Shown: piece by piece, positions 39,111-46,767 of the stretch
How the letters are laid out: every line of letters begins with the position of its first letter
Position numbering within the stretch: the first letter of the stretch is position 1
Assembly: GCF_000372425.1 (NCBI RefSeq)
Contig: NZ_AQVD01000001.1
Coordinates: forward strand, 186,001 to 250,000
Reading direction: 5' to 3'
DNA length: 64,000 bases
Source: Streptococcus ferus DSM 20646
GTDB taxonomy: Bacteria; Bacillota; Bacilli; Lactobacillales; Streptococcaceae
Made by a program: the position numbers and the translations under genes
The notes under the pieces: model-generated
Database searches by the model: none
What the model saw: the letters and a program-made list of their open reading frames with translations, nothing else
Told to the model about the DNA's origin: nothing

Positions 39111-39127
39111 TATAGTTTAAAACTATA
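39111..39127. promoter_or_regulatory. MET-box, predicted MtaR/MetR operator
   Basis: Perfect palindrome TATAGTTTAAAACTATA. It equals the streptococcal methionine-regulator box (TATAGTTTnAAACTATA, from memory) at every fixed position. Its centre is 66 bases upstream of the predicted start of the MetE-like gene, the usual recognition distance for a LysR-type activator. It also lies 22 bases upstream of the divergent PHP gene promoter. Confidence 0.82.
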
Positions 39128-39148
39128 GCCATACCCCAATCATATTTT

Positions 39149-39157
39149 TGATAAAAT
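39149..39157 (+). promoter_or_regulatory. Extended -10 promoter of the PHP phosphatase gene
   Basis: TGA-TAAAAT at 39149-39157, a few bases ahead of the strong ribosome site AAAGGAGG; leader under 20 bases. No clear -35 box. Confidence 0.55.
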
Positions 39158-39179
39158 AGAAAGCAAAGGAGGTATTCTG

Positions 39180-39914
39180 ATGCGCGACAACCACTTACAC
39201 ACCCACCATTCCTACGATTCCGATGCTGATTTCAAGGATTATTTGGAAAACTACGAGGGAGAATTGGTGACCACCGAGCACTATGACCTGTCCAATCCAT
39301 ATAGCAAGCAGGACGATGTGCCTGATTATGAGGCATATTCGGAAGAAATCGCTGCGCTCAATGCCCAGTATGGCAACCGCATCAAGCGGGGGATTGAAAT
39401 TGGCTATTTCCAGCCGCGAGAAGCGGATATCCTCAGCTTTTTGGCTGACAAAGACTATGATTTGAAGCTACTGTCCGTCCATCACAATGGGGTCAATGAT
39501 TATCTGGATGAAGAAGTGGCGGATATGGACAAGGATGCCATCATGCAGGAGTACCTGGATAAATTGGAATACGCCATCGGGCGCGTGGAAGCCGATGTCC
39601 TGGCCCATTTTGACTATGGTTTCAGACTTTTCGATGTCACTGTGGAAGAATTAAAGGCATACGAAGCCCAGCTCCGCCGCATTTTCCAAAAGATGATTGA
39701 TCATGACCTGGCCTTTGAGCTCAACAGCAAGTCCATGTACCTCTATGACCACGAGCACCTCTACCTCTATGCCCTTGGCTTGGTCAAGGAACTCGGCTGC
39801 CACAAGTATTCCATCGGCTCCGACGGCCACAAACTCGAACACTTCCGCCTCCAATTCGACCGCATCCAGCAAATTCTGGATGAGTTTGGGATTGGAGAAA
39901 GGGAGATAATTTAG
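39180..39914 (+). CDS. PHP-domain histidinol-phosphatase (HisK/HisJ family)
   Basis: 244 residues. N-terminal PHP metal motif DNHLHTHHSYDSD and later metal ligands in LLSVHHNG, VLAHFDYG and SDGHKLEHF. The family dephosphorylates L-histidinol phosphate, but no other histidine gene is nearby, so another sugar or nucleotide phosphate substrate is possible. Very strong ribosome site AAAGGAGG. A 36-codon open frame and a GNAT gene follow on the same strand without an obvious terminator. Confidence 0.85.
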   Translation: MRDNHLHTHHSYDSDADFKDYLENYEGELVTTEHYDLSNPYSKQDDVPDYEAYSEEIAALNAQYGNRIKRGIEIGYFQPREADILSFLADKDYDLKLLSVHHNGVNDYLDEEVADMDKDAIMQEYLDKLEYAIGRVEADVLAHFDYGFRLFDVTVEELKAYEAQLRRIFQKMIDHDLAFELNSKSMYLYDHEHLYLYALGLVKELGCHKYSIGSDGHKLEHFRLQFDRIQQILDEFGIGEREII

Positions 39915-39923
39915 GAGGGAACA

Positions 39924-40034
39924 ATGACCATCGAACAACTGACAAAACTTGACAAACCTCAGGTAATTGAGGAAATATTGGCAGAGAGTTTGGTATTGGG
40001 ATTCCAAATCACATCTGAACACTCAACCCCCTAA
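39924..40034 (+). pseudogene. Short open frame, possible remnant of a longer gene
   Basis: 36 codons starting at ATG 39924 behind a good ribosome site (TAGGAGGGAA). The encoded MTIEQLTKLDKPQVIEEILA looks like the amphipathic N-terminal helix of a folded protein, but the frame stops at 40034, 20 bases before the next gene. I cannot name the parent family. It may be a decayed gene start or a short translated leader feeding the GNAT gene, which has a weak ribosome site of its own. Confidence 0.4.
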
Positions 40035-40053
40035 ACGAAAGCGAGCGAACTTA

Positions 40054-40590
40054 ATGGTTGAAAACTTAATCTTAGTCCGCCCCAGTCTTGACTGGGAAGA
40101 GGAATTATTAGCTTACAAGGATGCTTTTAAAGATGAGCACATGCACGGCGGGGCTGGTCTTTATCAATTTGATAAGGTGTCTGATTGGCTAGCCTACTTA
40201 GAAAAACTGGAAATGGATAAACCAGCAGAAGAAGGCTGGACGGCAACAGCTTTTCTCTGTATCCGTCAGTCTGATAAGCGGATGGTTGGTATTTGCAATG
40301 TCAGACATCATCTCAATAGTCTAGAGTTGTTTAATGTTTCAGGTCACATTGGCTACTCCATTCGTCCTGATGAGCGGCAGAAAGGCTATGCCAAAGTGCA
40401 GCTGCATTTAGCTCTGAGTGAAGCCCCAAAATTAGGAATCGACAAGGTTCTGGTGACCTGCGCAGACTGGAATATTGGTTCTGAACGCACCATTCTAGCA
40501 AACGGAGGTGTTTACGAAGACAGCCGCCTGGACGAATCGACAGGGGATCTGATGAAACGATACTGGATAGATGTGGCCGAAGGAGTATGA
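40054..40590 (+). CDS. GNAT family acetyltransferase
   Basis: 178 residues. RimJ/RimL-like GNAT layout: HIGYSIRPDERQKGYAKVQL near residue 110 is the acetyl-CoA site, where the usual Q/R-x-x-G-x-G/A reads RQKGYA. C-terminal segment NIGSERTILANGGVYEDSR fits the family. Substrate unknown. I start at ATG 40054, giving the N-terminus MVENLILVRPSLDWEEE typical of the family; upstream in-frame codons overlap the preceding short frame. alpha/beta hydrolase follows after three bases. Confidence 0.85.
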   Translation: MVENLILVRPSLDWEEELLAYKDAFKDEHMHGGAGLYQFDKVSDWLAYLEKLEMDKPAEEGWTATAFLCIRQSDKRMVGICNVRHHLNSLELFNVSGHIGYSIRPDERQKGYAKVQLHLALSEAPKLGIDKVLVTCADWNIGSERTILANGGVYEDSRLDESTGDLMKRYWIDVAEGV

Positions 40591-40593
40591 GAT

Positions 40594-41316
40594 ATGAGAT
40601 TAATTTTTTTGCACGGCTTGGGACAGGACAAGACGGCTTGGGATGATGTGATAGTAGCCCTGCCCCATCAGGATTGCTTGACTTTAGATTTATTTGTAGA
40701 CGGGAAAATGCCTGAAAATTTTGAGACTTTGACAGAGCAGGTTGCTGGCAGTCTCCAAGAGATAGAAGAAGATTTTATTTTAATCGGTCTGTCCTTGGGC
40801 GGTGTGCTGGCTCTGGCACTGAGTCAGTACCACTTTGTGCATCTCAAAGGTCTGATCATCTCTGGTGCGCAATACCGTTTGAAAGGAAATTTTCTCTACA
40901 AACTGCAGCTATTTGTCTTTCAGCTTTTGCCTCAGTCGGTTTTTAAAAAGCGGGGAGTCGCTAAGAGACCTCTTCTTGCCTGTTTAAAGTCCATGTCCAA
41001 TCTTGATTTAAGCGAAAGGCTTAAATGTATTCAGCTACCAACCTTGATTCTCTGCGGACAAAAGGATAAGCCTAATCTTTTGCCTGCCAAAGAAATAGCA
41101 GAGCTGATTCCCAATGCCAAACTTGCTGTCATAAAAAAAGGCGGCCATCTCTTAAACACTGAAATGCCCACGGTTTTTGCCACAGAAATCACTGATTTTT
41201 TAAAGACACTAACAGAAAGGGAGGTCAAGTATGCTGATTCGTCAAATAAAGGAGGAAGAGTATCCTCTCCTGCAAGACTTTCTCTATCAAGCCATATTTG
41301 TACCAGAAGGGACTGA
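40594..41316 (+). CDS. Alpha/beta hydrolase
   Basis: 240 residues. Oxyanion-hole motif HGLGQDKTAW at the N-terminus, nucleophile elbow GLSLGG (Ser near residue 69), acid in LILCGQKDKPN (Asp near 155) and catalytic His in KGGHLLN (near 190). Substrate unknown. The domain is complete by about residue 212; the last 28 codons overlap the next gene and encode an S/R-rich tail without family character. This suggests loss of an earlier stop or a recent frame extension. AGGAG eight bases ahead of ATG 40594. Confidence 0.85.
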   Translation: MRLIFLHGLGQDKTAWDDVIVALPHQDCLTLDLFVDGKMPENFETLTEQVAGSLQEIEEDFILIGLSLGGVLALALSQYHFVHLKGLIISGAQYRLKGNFLYKLQLFVFQLLPQSVFKKRGVAKRPLLACLKSMSNLDLSERLKCIQLPTLILCGQKDKPNLLPAKEIAELIPNAKLAVIKKGGHLLNTEMPTVFATEITDFLKTLTEREVKYADSSNKGGRVSSPARLSLSSHICTRRD

Positions 41317-41698
41317 AATGCCAGACAAAAGTATTCTCCAGTTACCTGAATTGCGGCATTATACGGAGCAGTTTGGTCAAAAAGCTGGTGATTTAGCTTT
41401 TGTAGCAGAAGATGAGGGTCAAGTTGTCGGGGCTGCCTGGGTTCGGCATATCCATGATTATGGCTATGTGGAGGATGAAATGCCCTCGCTGACCATCTCC
41501 CTTTTGGATGCCTACCGTGGTCAAGGGATTGGCAGTCAGCTTTTGGAGGCCCTCCTTGCCGCTTTGAAAAAAAGAAACGTAAAGGGGGTCTCCCTGTCGG
41601 TCTCAAAAACCAATCCCGCTTATTTTCTCTACCAAAAATTCGGTTTTCACACCCTTCGTGAAAATCAAGAGGATTTTGTCATGGTTTTGATTTTATAA
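41231..41698 (+). CDS. GNAT family acetyltransferase
   Basis: 155 residues, compact single-domain GNAT. Acetyl-CoA site LLDAYRGQGIGSQLLEALL near residue 95 (consensus R-G-Q-G-I-G), and the C-terminal NPAYFLYQKFGFHTL strand typical of this superfamily. Substrate unknown. Good ribosome site GGGAGG at 41217. Its first 86 bases overlap the 3' end of the alpha/beta hydrolase in another frame. Confidence 0.88.
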   Translation: MLIRQIKEEEYPLLQDFLYQAIFVPEGTEMPDKSILQLPELRHYTEQFGQKAGDLAFVAEDEGQVVGAAWVRHIHDYGYVEDEMPSLTISLLDAYRGQGIGSQLLEALLAALKKRNVKGVSLSVSKTNPAYFLYQKFGFHTLRENQEDFVMVLIL

Positions 41699-41791
41699 TT
41701 TATCCTAGACGTTTTGTCAGGGACAGACCAGTTTCTTGGTGTCTGCTTTGACATCAAGGCGTCTCGGTCATCAAAGCAAATTAACCAAACA

Positions 41792-41822
41792 AAAATCCTC
41801 CGAGAATCCCTCGGAGGATTTT
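41792..41822. terminator. Bidirectional terminator between GNAT gene and ald
   Basis: 13-pair perfect stem AAAATCCTCCGAG / CTCGGAGGATTTT, loop AATCC; T-rich on both strands between convergent genes. Confidence 0.92.
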
Positions 41823-41823
41823 C

Positions 41824-42927
41824 TTAAGCCTTGTAGGCTTGGTAAGGAAGGTTTAGCGATTCAGCGACGGCTTGGTTGGTCAGCTGGCCTTGATACACAT
41901 TGAGCCCTGTTAAGAGTCCGTGGTTATCTTGAAGGGCTTTCTCAACGCCCTTGTTGGCCAATTCAATCGCATAAGGAAGGGTGACATTGGTCAGGGCAAT
42001 GGTGGATGTTCTAGGAACAGCACCGGGCATATTGGCAACAGCATAGTGGATAACACCGTCAACCGTATAGATGGGGTCTTCGTGTGTCGTGACCCGATCA
42101 GCAGTTTCGATAATACCGCCCTGATCAACAGCAACGTCAATAATCACAGCGCCCTTGCGCATTTTTGAAACCATTTCTTTTGTTACCAGTTTGGGTGCGC
42201 GTGCGCCTGGAATGAGAACAGCTCCAATCAGCAGGTCAGAATCACTAACGGCCTCCTCAATATTTAGGGGATTGGACATGAGTGTCTGTACTCTGCCGCC
42301 AAACTGGGCATCTAATTCAGCGAGGCGTTTGGCACTGAGATCAATAATGGTCACGTCTGCTCCCAAACCAACGGCCATCTGAGCAGCATTAGTTCCAACA
42401 TTGCCGCCCCCGATAATCGTCACTTTGCCTTTTTTAACACCGGGAACACCGCCTAAGAGGATACCTTCACCCCCGTCAAGATTCGTCAGGAAATGAGCTC
42501 CCAACTGAACCGCCATACGGCCGGCAACCTCACTCATGGGATTTAGCAGGGGCAGACTGCCGTCTTTTTCAACCGTTTCATAACCAATGCCAATCACACC
42601 ACCCTCTAGGAGGGCTTTGGTCAGCTCTTCTGCAGGTGCCAGATGCAGGTAAGTGAAGAGAATCAACCCCTTACGGAAATAAGGGTATTCACTGGCAAGA
42701 GGTTCTTTAACCTTGATTACCATATCGGCCTGCCAAACCTCTTCAGCGCTTGACTTGATCAGAGCTCCTTGAGCCGCGTATTCGCTATCCGTAAAGCCGG
42801 ACCCCAGTCCAGCTTCGCTTTCAATCCAAACGTCATGTCCATGCTGTCTTAGTGACAGAACACCGGCAGGTGTCAGACCGACACGGTTTTCTCGTGTTTT
42901 AATTTCTTTAGGTACACCAATAATCAT
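41824..42927 (-). CDS. ald: Alanine dehydrogenase
   Basis: NAD-dependent interconversion of L-alanine with pyruvate and ammonia. 367 residues, usual length. N-terminal signature [17 protein letters not shown], catalytic Lys/His in [16 protein letters not shown] and [12 protein letters not shown], and NAD site [21 protein letters not shown] (near residue 170). Ribosome site AAGGAGGA. Monocistronic between its own promoter with a candidate cre site and a terminator, consistent with catabolite-linked control of overflow nitrogen/carbon metabolism. Confidence 0.95.
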   Translation of the reverse strand: MIIGVPKEIKTRENRVGLTPAGVLSLRQHGHDVWIESEAGLGSGFTDSEYAAQGALIKSSAEEVWQADMVIKVKEPLASEYPYFRKGLILFTYLHLAPAEELTKALLEGGVIGIGYETVEKDGSLPLLNPMSEVAGRMAVQLGAHFLTNLDGGEGILLGGVPGVKKGKVTIIGGGNVGTNAAQMAVGLGADVTIIDLSAKRLAELDAQFGGRVQTLMSNPLNIEEAVSDSDLLIGAVLIPGARAPKLVTKEMVSKMRKGAVIIDVAVDQGGIIETADRVTTHEDPIYTVDGVIHYAVANMPGAVPRTSTIALTNVTLPYAIELANKGVEKALQDNHGLLTGLNVYQGQLTNQAVAESLNLPYQAYKA

Positions 42928-42950
42928 TGTGAGTCCTCCTTCTAGATTTC

Positions 42951-42979
42951 ATTTTGTCATAATCTCAGCTCTAAGTCAA
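42951..42979 (-). promoter_or_regulatory. Promoter of ald
   Basis: On the minus strand: TTGACT (42974-42979), 17 bases, CAAAAT (42951-42956) with TG one base ahead of the -10. Transcription predicted near 42944, just ahead of the ribosome site. Confidence 0.62.
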
Positions 42980-42986
42980 CAAAAAA

Positions 42987-43000
42987 TGGGAGCGTTTTCA
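42987..43000 (-). promoter_or_regulatory. Candidate CcpA (cre) site at ald
   Basis: TGAAAACGCTCCCA on the minus strand fits TGWAANCGNTNWCA with one mismatch. Centred about 50 bases upstream of the predicted start, just above the -35 box. Upstream cre sites often activate, but repression is also possible. Confidence 0.5.
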
Positions 43001-43019
43001 TAAAATGCGGTTCAAATCT

Positions 43020-43048
43020 TTGAATTTCAGGACACCAAATGACATAAT
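43020..43048 (+). promoter_or_regulatory. Promoter of trhO
   Basis: TTGAAT (43020-43025), 17 bases, CATAAT (43043-43048), with TG one base ahead of the -10. Confidence 0.65.
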
Positions 43049-43103
43049 AGAAAGGTCTGATGACAGACATTCAATCTATTGCAAAGATTAGAAGGAGACA
43101 AGT

Positions 43104-44084
43104 ATGTCAAACGATATCAGAGTATTACTCTATTATAAATATGTTCCCATTGAAAATGCCGAAAGTTATGCTAAAGAGCATTTGGCCTTCTGTAAATCCA
43201 TCGGGCTTAAAGGGCGTATCTTGATTGCTGATGAGGGCATCAACGGTACTGTTTCTGGGGATTACGAAACAACGCAGAAGTATATGGATTATGTTCATGC
43301 CAATCCGCTTTTCAGTGACCTTTGGTTTAAAATTGATGAGGAAAGTCAGCAGGCTTTCAAAAAGATGTTTGTCCGTTATAAAAAAGAAATTGTTCATCTG
43401 GGCTTGGAAGACAATGACTTTGACAGTGACATCAATCCTTTGGAAACAACAGGTGCTTACCTGTCGCCGAAAGAATTCAAAGAAGCCTTGCTTGATGACG
43501 ATACAGTGGTTCTAGATACCCGTAACGATTATGAATATGATCTGGGACATTTCCGAGGCGCTATCCGTCCAGATATCCGTAATTTCCGTGAATTGCCGCA
43601 ATGGGTTCGTGACAACAAGGAAAAGTTCATGGACAAACGCGTAGTGGTCTACTGTACCGGCGGTGTCCGCTGCGAAAAATTCTCAGGCTGGATGGTTCGC
43701 GAAGGTTACAAGGATGTCGGTCAGCTTCACGGGGGTATTGCTACTTATGGTAAGGATCCAGAGGTCCAAGGAGAACTTTGGGATGGCAAGATGTACGTCT
43801 TTGATGAGCGGATTGCGGTTGACATCAACCATGTGGATCCAGTTGTGATTGGGAAAGACTGGTTTGACGGAACACCGTGTGAACGCTATGTCAACTGTGC
43901 CAATCCTTTCTGTAATCGTCAGATTTTAGCGTCTGAGGCCAATGAAGCCAAGTACCTCCGTGGCTGCTCTAGCCAATGCCGGGCTCACGAGCGTAACCGT
44001 TATGTGGAAGAAGAAGGCCTGACCCGTCAGGAATGGGCAGACCGCTTAGCAGCAATCGGTGAAACTTTGCCGGTTATGGTTTAA
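43104..44084 (+). CDS. trhO: tRNA uridine(34) hydroxylase TrhO (rhodanese-related, YceA/YbfQ)
   Basis: Oxygen-dependent hydroxylase that makes 5-hydroxyuridine at the wobble position of some tRNAs. 326 residues. N-terminal acylphosphatase-like part, central rhodanese domain with catalytic cysteine in [13 protein letters not shown] (near residue 180), and a C-terminal cysteine-rich segment (CANPFCNRQ and CSSQCRAHE) typical of the family. ATG at 43104 after AGAAGGAG. Own promoter upstream. Confidence 0.92.
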   Translation: MSNDIRVLLYYKYVPIENAESYAKEHLAFCKSIGLKGRILIADEGINGTVSGDYETTQKYMDYVHANPLFSDLWFKIDEESQQAFKKMFVRYKKEIVHLGLEDNDFDSDINPLETTGAYLSPKEFKEALLDDDTVVLDTRNDYEYDLGHFRGAIRPDIRNFRELPQWVRDNKEKFMDKRVVVYCTGGVRCEKFSGWMVREGYKDVGQLHGGIATYGKDPEVQGELWDGKMYVFDERIAVDINHVDPVVIGKDWFDGTPCERYVNCANPFCNRQILASEANEAKYLRGCSSQCRAHERNRYVEEEGLTRQEWADRLAAIGETLPVMV

Positions 44085-44091
44085 GGGGCAA

Positions 44092-44129
44092 TAAGGAGTA
44101 AGAGGAAAGTCTTGCTCCCTTATTAAGAT
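44092..44129 (+). other. Stem-loop between trhO and the VOC gene
   Basis: Arms AATAAGGAGTAAGA and TCTTGCTCCCTTATT pair over about 14 positions with one bulged C and one G-U. No T run follows. It could be an RNA-processing or message-stability element. Confidence 0.45.
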
Positions 44130-44143
44130 AAGGAAATCAAATC

Positions 44144-44509
44144 ATGAAATCATTTTGGATGAACTTAGGTGTCGCAGACTTAGAAAAGTCAGCACAATTT
44201 TATGAAAAACTGGGCTTTGCTGTAGCTAGTTTTGGAGATGTTAGGTCCGTCACCCTTCCGGAAGGTGGCAACCTTATCTTGATGCAGACAGACACCTTTG
44301 CCCAACGGGTTCCCTTCCAACTGGCAGAAAAGGGCAATGAAGTCCTCATCTCCCTCAACGTTGGCAGCAGAGAAGAGGTGGACCGGCTCATCGAGCGAGT
44401 GGAAGCAAATGGCGGCCGCATTACAGGCCGACCGACAGATGCCTACGGCTTTTATGGGGCCAGCTTCACCGATTTGGATGGCCACCATTTTAATGTGATT
44501 GTGATGTAA
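44144..44509 (+). CDS. VOC (glyoxalase/bleomycin-resistance fold) protein
   Basis: 121 residues, two paired beta-alpha-beta-beta-beta units: LGVADLEKSAQFYEKLGF at the N-terminus and FYGASFTDLDGHHFNVIVM at the C-terminus. Metal-ligand positions are only partly met, and the substrate cannot be predicted. Family members handle electrophilic small molecules or bind antibiotics. ATAAGGAAATC upstream of ATG 44144 is a weak ribosome site. It probably shares the trhO transcript. Confidence 0.82.
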   Translation: MKSFWMNLGVADLEKSAQFYEKLGFAVASFGDVRSVTLPEGGNLILMQTDTFAQRVPFQLAEKGNEVLISLNVGSREEVDRLIERVEANGGRITGRPTDAYGFYGASFTDLDGHHFNVIVM

Positions 44510-44880
44510 GAGTGGGACAGAAATCGGTCGTTTCGGAGAAATTCGATTTCGTCAACAAGTCTTTATTTCCAGTTGTTGAGCTAAAACGGTCTATCCCCAG
44601 ACCTTGAATGATGTGAGCTGACTACCGTCAGCCTATATCTCCCACTTCAAAAGGTCTCCCAGACCTTTTGAACTCCCACCTCCGCATAGCTCAAACTGTC
44701 TGGGAGACAGTTTGAGGTTGGAGATAAGGCGAACTCGGTTCGCATCAAAACTGTCTGGGAAACAGTTTGAGGTTGGAGATAAGGCGAACTCGGTTCGCAT
44801 CAACCGTATAGGGCTGTAAAAGCTGATTCATCAGCGCATTAGAGCCCACTCAACCACTGCGTCATAAGTACCTAAAACAA
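44510..44880. repeat. Cluster of small streptococcal intergenic repeats
   Basis: About 370 bases without a gene. It starts with GAGTGGGACAGAAATCGGT, a motif I recognise from many streptococcal intergenic repeats. It contains a perfect 10-pair hairpin at 44648-44670 (CAAAAGGTCT / AGACCTTTTG), then two tandem copies of a 55-base unit. The hairpin tips around 44655-44663 and 44699-44707 are complementary to each other (TCTCCCAGA and TCTGGGAGA). No coding sense found in any frame. Confidence 0.7.
44693..44802. repeat. Tandem 55-base repeat, two copies
   Basis: Copies 44693-44747 and 44748-44802 differ at one position (G versus A at the 14th base). Each starts with a stem-loop AAACTGTCT / AGACAGTTT; in the second copy the substitution weakens the stem. 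A direct duplication this clean is likely recent. Confidence 0.85.
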
Positions 44881-44886
44881 GTATAA

Positions 44887-44925
44887 AAGAGTTTGGAACT
44901 AATTTTGTCCCAAACTTATTTTTTT
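44887..44925 (+). terminator. Terminator-like hairpin closing the repeat cluster
   Basis: AGTTTGG (44890-44896) pairs with CCAAACT (44910-44916), followed by a T run with one interruption. Shares its core with the terminator at 37019. Confidence 0.6.
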
Positions 44926-44929
44926 AAAA

Positions 44930-44956
44930 TTTGCATACATATAGAATGTATGCAAA
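44930..44956. promoter_or_regulatory. Palindrome 1, predicted TetR operator
   Basis: Perfect inverted repeat with 11-base arms (T plus TTGCATACAT, and its complement) around ATAGA. It carries half-sites CATACA and TGTATG separated by seven bases. It lies directly upstream of the VOC-TetR operon. Confidence 0.78.
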
Positions 44957-44969
44957 AATAAAGAAAAAC

Positions 44970-44986
44970 ACATACAGGATGTATGT
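44970..44986. promoter_or_regulatory. Palindrome 2, predicted TetR operator
   Basis: ACATACA-GGA-TGTATGT, seven-base perfect arms. Same CATACA/TGTATG half-sites as palindrome 1 but three bases apart instead of seven. It ends seven bases before the ribosome site, so a bound protein would block transcription start or elongation. Confidence 0.75.
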
Positions 44987-45002
44987 ATTGAGGAGGAAGA
45001 AG

Positions 45003-45416
45003 ATGTTAAAAAGTCTATACCCTGTTATCATGACTCAGAATGTGGCTGGTTTACAGGCCTTTTTCGTAGATTATTTTGGTTTTGAAGAGACCTTTGTATC
45101 GGATTGGTATGTCAGCCTGCGCTTGAAAGAACATGAAATCGCCTTTCTGGCTTCAGACCATGAAACCATCCCGCAGGGGTTTAGGCAGGTTGCCCAAGGC
45201 ATTTTGGTCAATGTTGAAGTAGAGGATATCACTGACATACATGAGAGAATCCAGCAGGACAGACCGGATTCCATTGTGTTGAGTTTGCGGGATGAGGAGT
45301 TCGGCCAGCGTCATTTTATTGTGGCTATTGATGGTCTGCTGGTTGACGTGATTCAAGAAATTGAGCCATCTGACAGTTTCAAGGAGCATTTTCAGGAGGC
45401 TTTTTACCATGAATAA
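45003..45416 (+). CDS. VOC (glyoxalase-like) protein, first gene of a TetR operon
   Basis: 137 residues. VOC fold: LYPVIMTQNVAGLQAFFVDYFGF at the N-terminus (given as YPVIMTQNVAGLQAFFVDY), strand EIAFLASDHE, and C-terminal FIVAIDGLLVDVIQEIEPS. Likely binds or converts a reactive small molecule; the ligand is unknown. I start at ATG 45003, right after GAGGAGGAAGAAG. The open frame extends upstream through both palindromes, but those codons have no ribosome site. Its last eight bases overlap the TetR gene. Confidence 0.82.
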   Translation: MLKSLYPVIMTQNVAGLQAFFVDYFGFEETFVSDWYVSLRLKEHEIAFLASDHETIPQGFRQVAQGILVNVEVEDITDIHERIQQDRPDSIVLSLRDEEFGQRHFIVAIDGLLVDVIQEIEPSDSFKEHFQEAFYHE

Positions 45417-45990
45417 AAAAATGGAAGCCAGTCAAGCGACCATTGGTCAGCTGATAGCAGTGTCCAGAACCTTGTTTGCCCAAAAAGGCTACAATCAGAC
45501 GTCTCTGGAAGAAATTGTGGACCAAATTGGCATGACCAGAGGTGCCCTCTACCATCACTATAAAAACAAAAAAGATTTGTTCAGGGCTGTTCTCCTGCAG
45601 ATTCAGGAAGAAATCGGCCAAAAGGTAGCAGAGGAAGCAGACAAAACAGACGACTTGTGGGAACAGTTGCTTATCGGCTCTGTGACCTTTGTTAAAGAGG
45701 CCTGCAAGCCTGATATCAAGCAGATTCTGCTGCTTGATGGCCCTAGTGTCATCGGTTGGCAGGATTGGCGTGAAATGGATGAAGCCAATTCCCAGTACCA
45801 TTTGCAGCAGCAGATTGAGCTTTTACAAGAAAAGAAAATCTTGCGAAGCTATGACTGCCGGGCCATGACGGCACTTATTTCTGGCGGGCTAAATGAACTA
45901 GCCCTTTATTTGGCGGAGCAGGAAGCTGTCGGTTTAGATTTGGACGACTTAATCAGAAGGCAATTAGAAGGGTTCAAAAAGCATGGCTAA
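45409..45990 (+). CDS. TetR/AcrR family regulator
   Basis: 193 residues. N-terminal helix-turn-helix with the family pattern AKKGYNQTSLEEIVDQIGMT RGALYHHYKNKKDLF (read in two parts; residues about 24-58). C-terminal ligand domain is divergent. It sits inside the operon it most likely represses, overlapping the VOC gene by eight bases and the AlkC gene by eight. The two palindromes at 44930-44986 are its obvious candidate sites. Ligand unknown. Confidence 0.88.
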   Translation: MNKKMEASQATIGQLIAVSRTLFAQKGYNQTSLEEIVDQIGMTRGALYHHYKNKKDLFRAVLLQIQEEIGQKVAEEADKTDDLWEQLLIGSVTFVKEACKPDIKQILLLDGPSVIGWQDWREMDEANSQYHLQQQIELLQEKKILRSYDCRAMTALISGGLNELALYLAEQEAVGLDLDDLIRRQLEGFKKHG

Positions 45991-46738
45991 AAAATTAAAA
46001 GATTATTATGATGAGGCTTTTTTGGATGACTTGACGGGGAAAATTGCCTCAGCCTATCCAGAGTTTGAAAAGGTAGTCTTTAAAAAGACAGTCATGGATC
46101 AGCTGGAAAGTCTGGACTTCAGTCCTAGGCAGGTCTTGATTGCGGAGGCACTTAAAGCTCATATTCCTCTGACCTATCGGGAAAGTTTGGGCATTTTTGA
46201 ACAGATTTTAGGTCCAGAGTTGGAGACCAGTGTCGGCATGTTTACGGAAGGCTACTGGCTCTGGCCTATTGGTAAGTATGTGGAACTTTACGGGCTGGAT
46301 GATTTTGAAGCCAGCACGGCCTTTCTTAAGGAACTGACCAAGCGGCATACAGGTGAATTTGGAATGAGGCAGCTCCTGCTGCGCTATCCTGAAAAAACGG
46401 TGGCCCTAGCCAAGATTTGGTGTCAGGATGAGGACAATAAGGTGAGGCGCTTGGCCTGCGAGTGTCTGAGAATTGCCCTGCCTTGGGCTAAAAAGACGAC
46501 CATTGCACTGGACTATTTTGAAGATTATGTCTGGATTCTGACTAGCCTCAAGGATGACGAGGACAAATCTATCCAAAAAAGTGTCGCCAACAATCTCAAT
46601 GATCTGTCAAAAGCAGACATGGACAAATTCAAGGATATTATTGATTCCTGGACAAAAAACAAGGCCGTCAGTCCAGCCTGCCAGTGGATTATCAGGCATG
46701 GGTCCAGGAGCATTCGAAAAAAGCAGAGCCAGTCGTAA
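45983..46738 (+). CDS. AlkC-like DNA alkylation repair protein
   Basis: 251 residues, HEAT-like helical repeats. Family landmarks: KLKDYYDEAFLDDLTGKI at the N-terminus, PIGKYVELYGLDDFEAS near 95, and VRRLACECLRIALPWAKK near 155. AlkC proteins excise N3-methylated purines. Together with the VOC and GNAT genes it suggests a response to an alkylating or electrophilic compound sensed by the TetR protein. It starts eight bases before the TetR stop, so it is coupled. Second alkylation-repair HEAT protein in this window. Confidence 0.83.
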   Translation: MAKKLKDYYDEAFLDDLTGKIASAYPEFEKVVFKKTVMDQLESLDFSPRQVLIAEALKAHIPLTYRESLGIFEQILGPELETSVGMFTEGYWLWPIGKYVELYGLDDFEASTAFLKELTKRHTGEFGMRQLLLRYPEKTVALAKIWCQDEDNKVRRLACECLRIALPWAKKTTIALDYFEDYVWILTSLKDDEDKSIQKSVANNLNDLSKADMDKFKDIIDSWTKNKAVSPACQWIIRHGSRSIRKKQSQS

Positions 46739-46767
46739 TATGTTAAAATGAGAAAAAGGAGCATCCC

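Noticed and set aside
44510..44880. CRISPR array
   Set aside because: Only two adjacent 55-base copies without spacers and no cas genes nearby; it is a tandem duplication.
44931..45002. Upstream in-frame extension of the VOC protein through both palindromes (repeating TYRMY peptides)
   Set aside because: No ribosome site at 44931, a strong one right before 45003, and the palindromes read far better as operators; the peptide repeat is a by-product of the repeated DNA half-sites.
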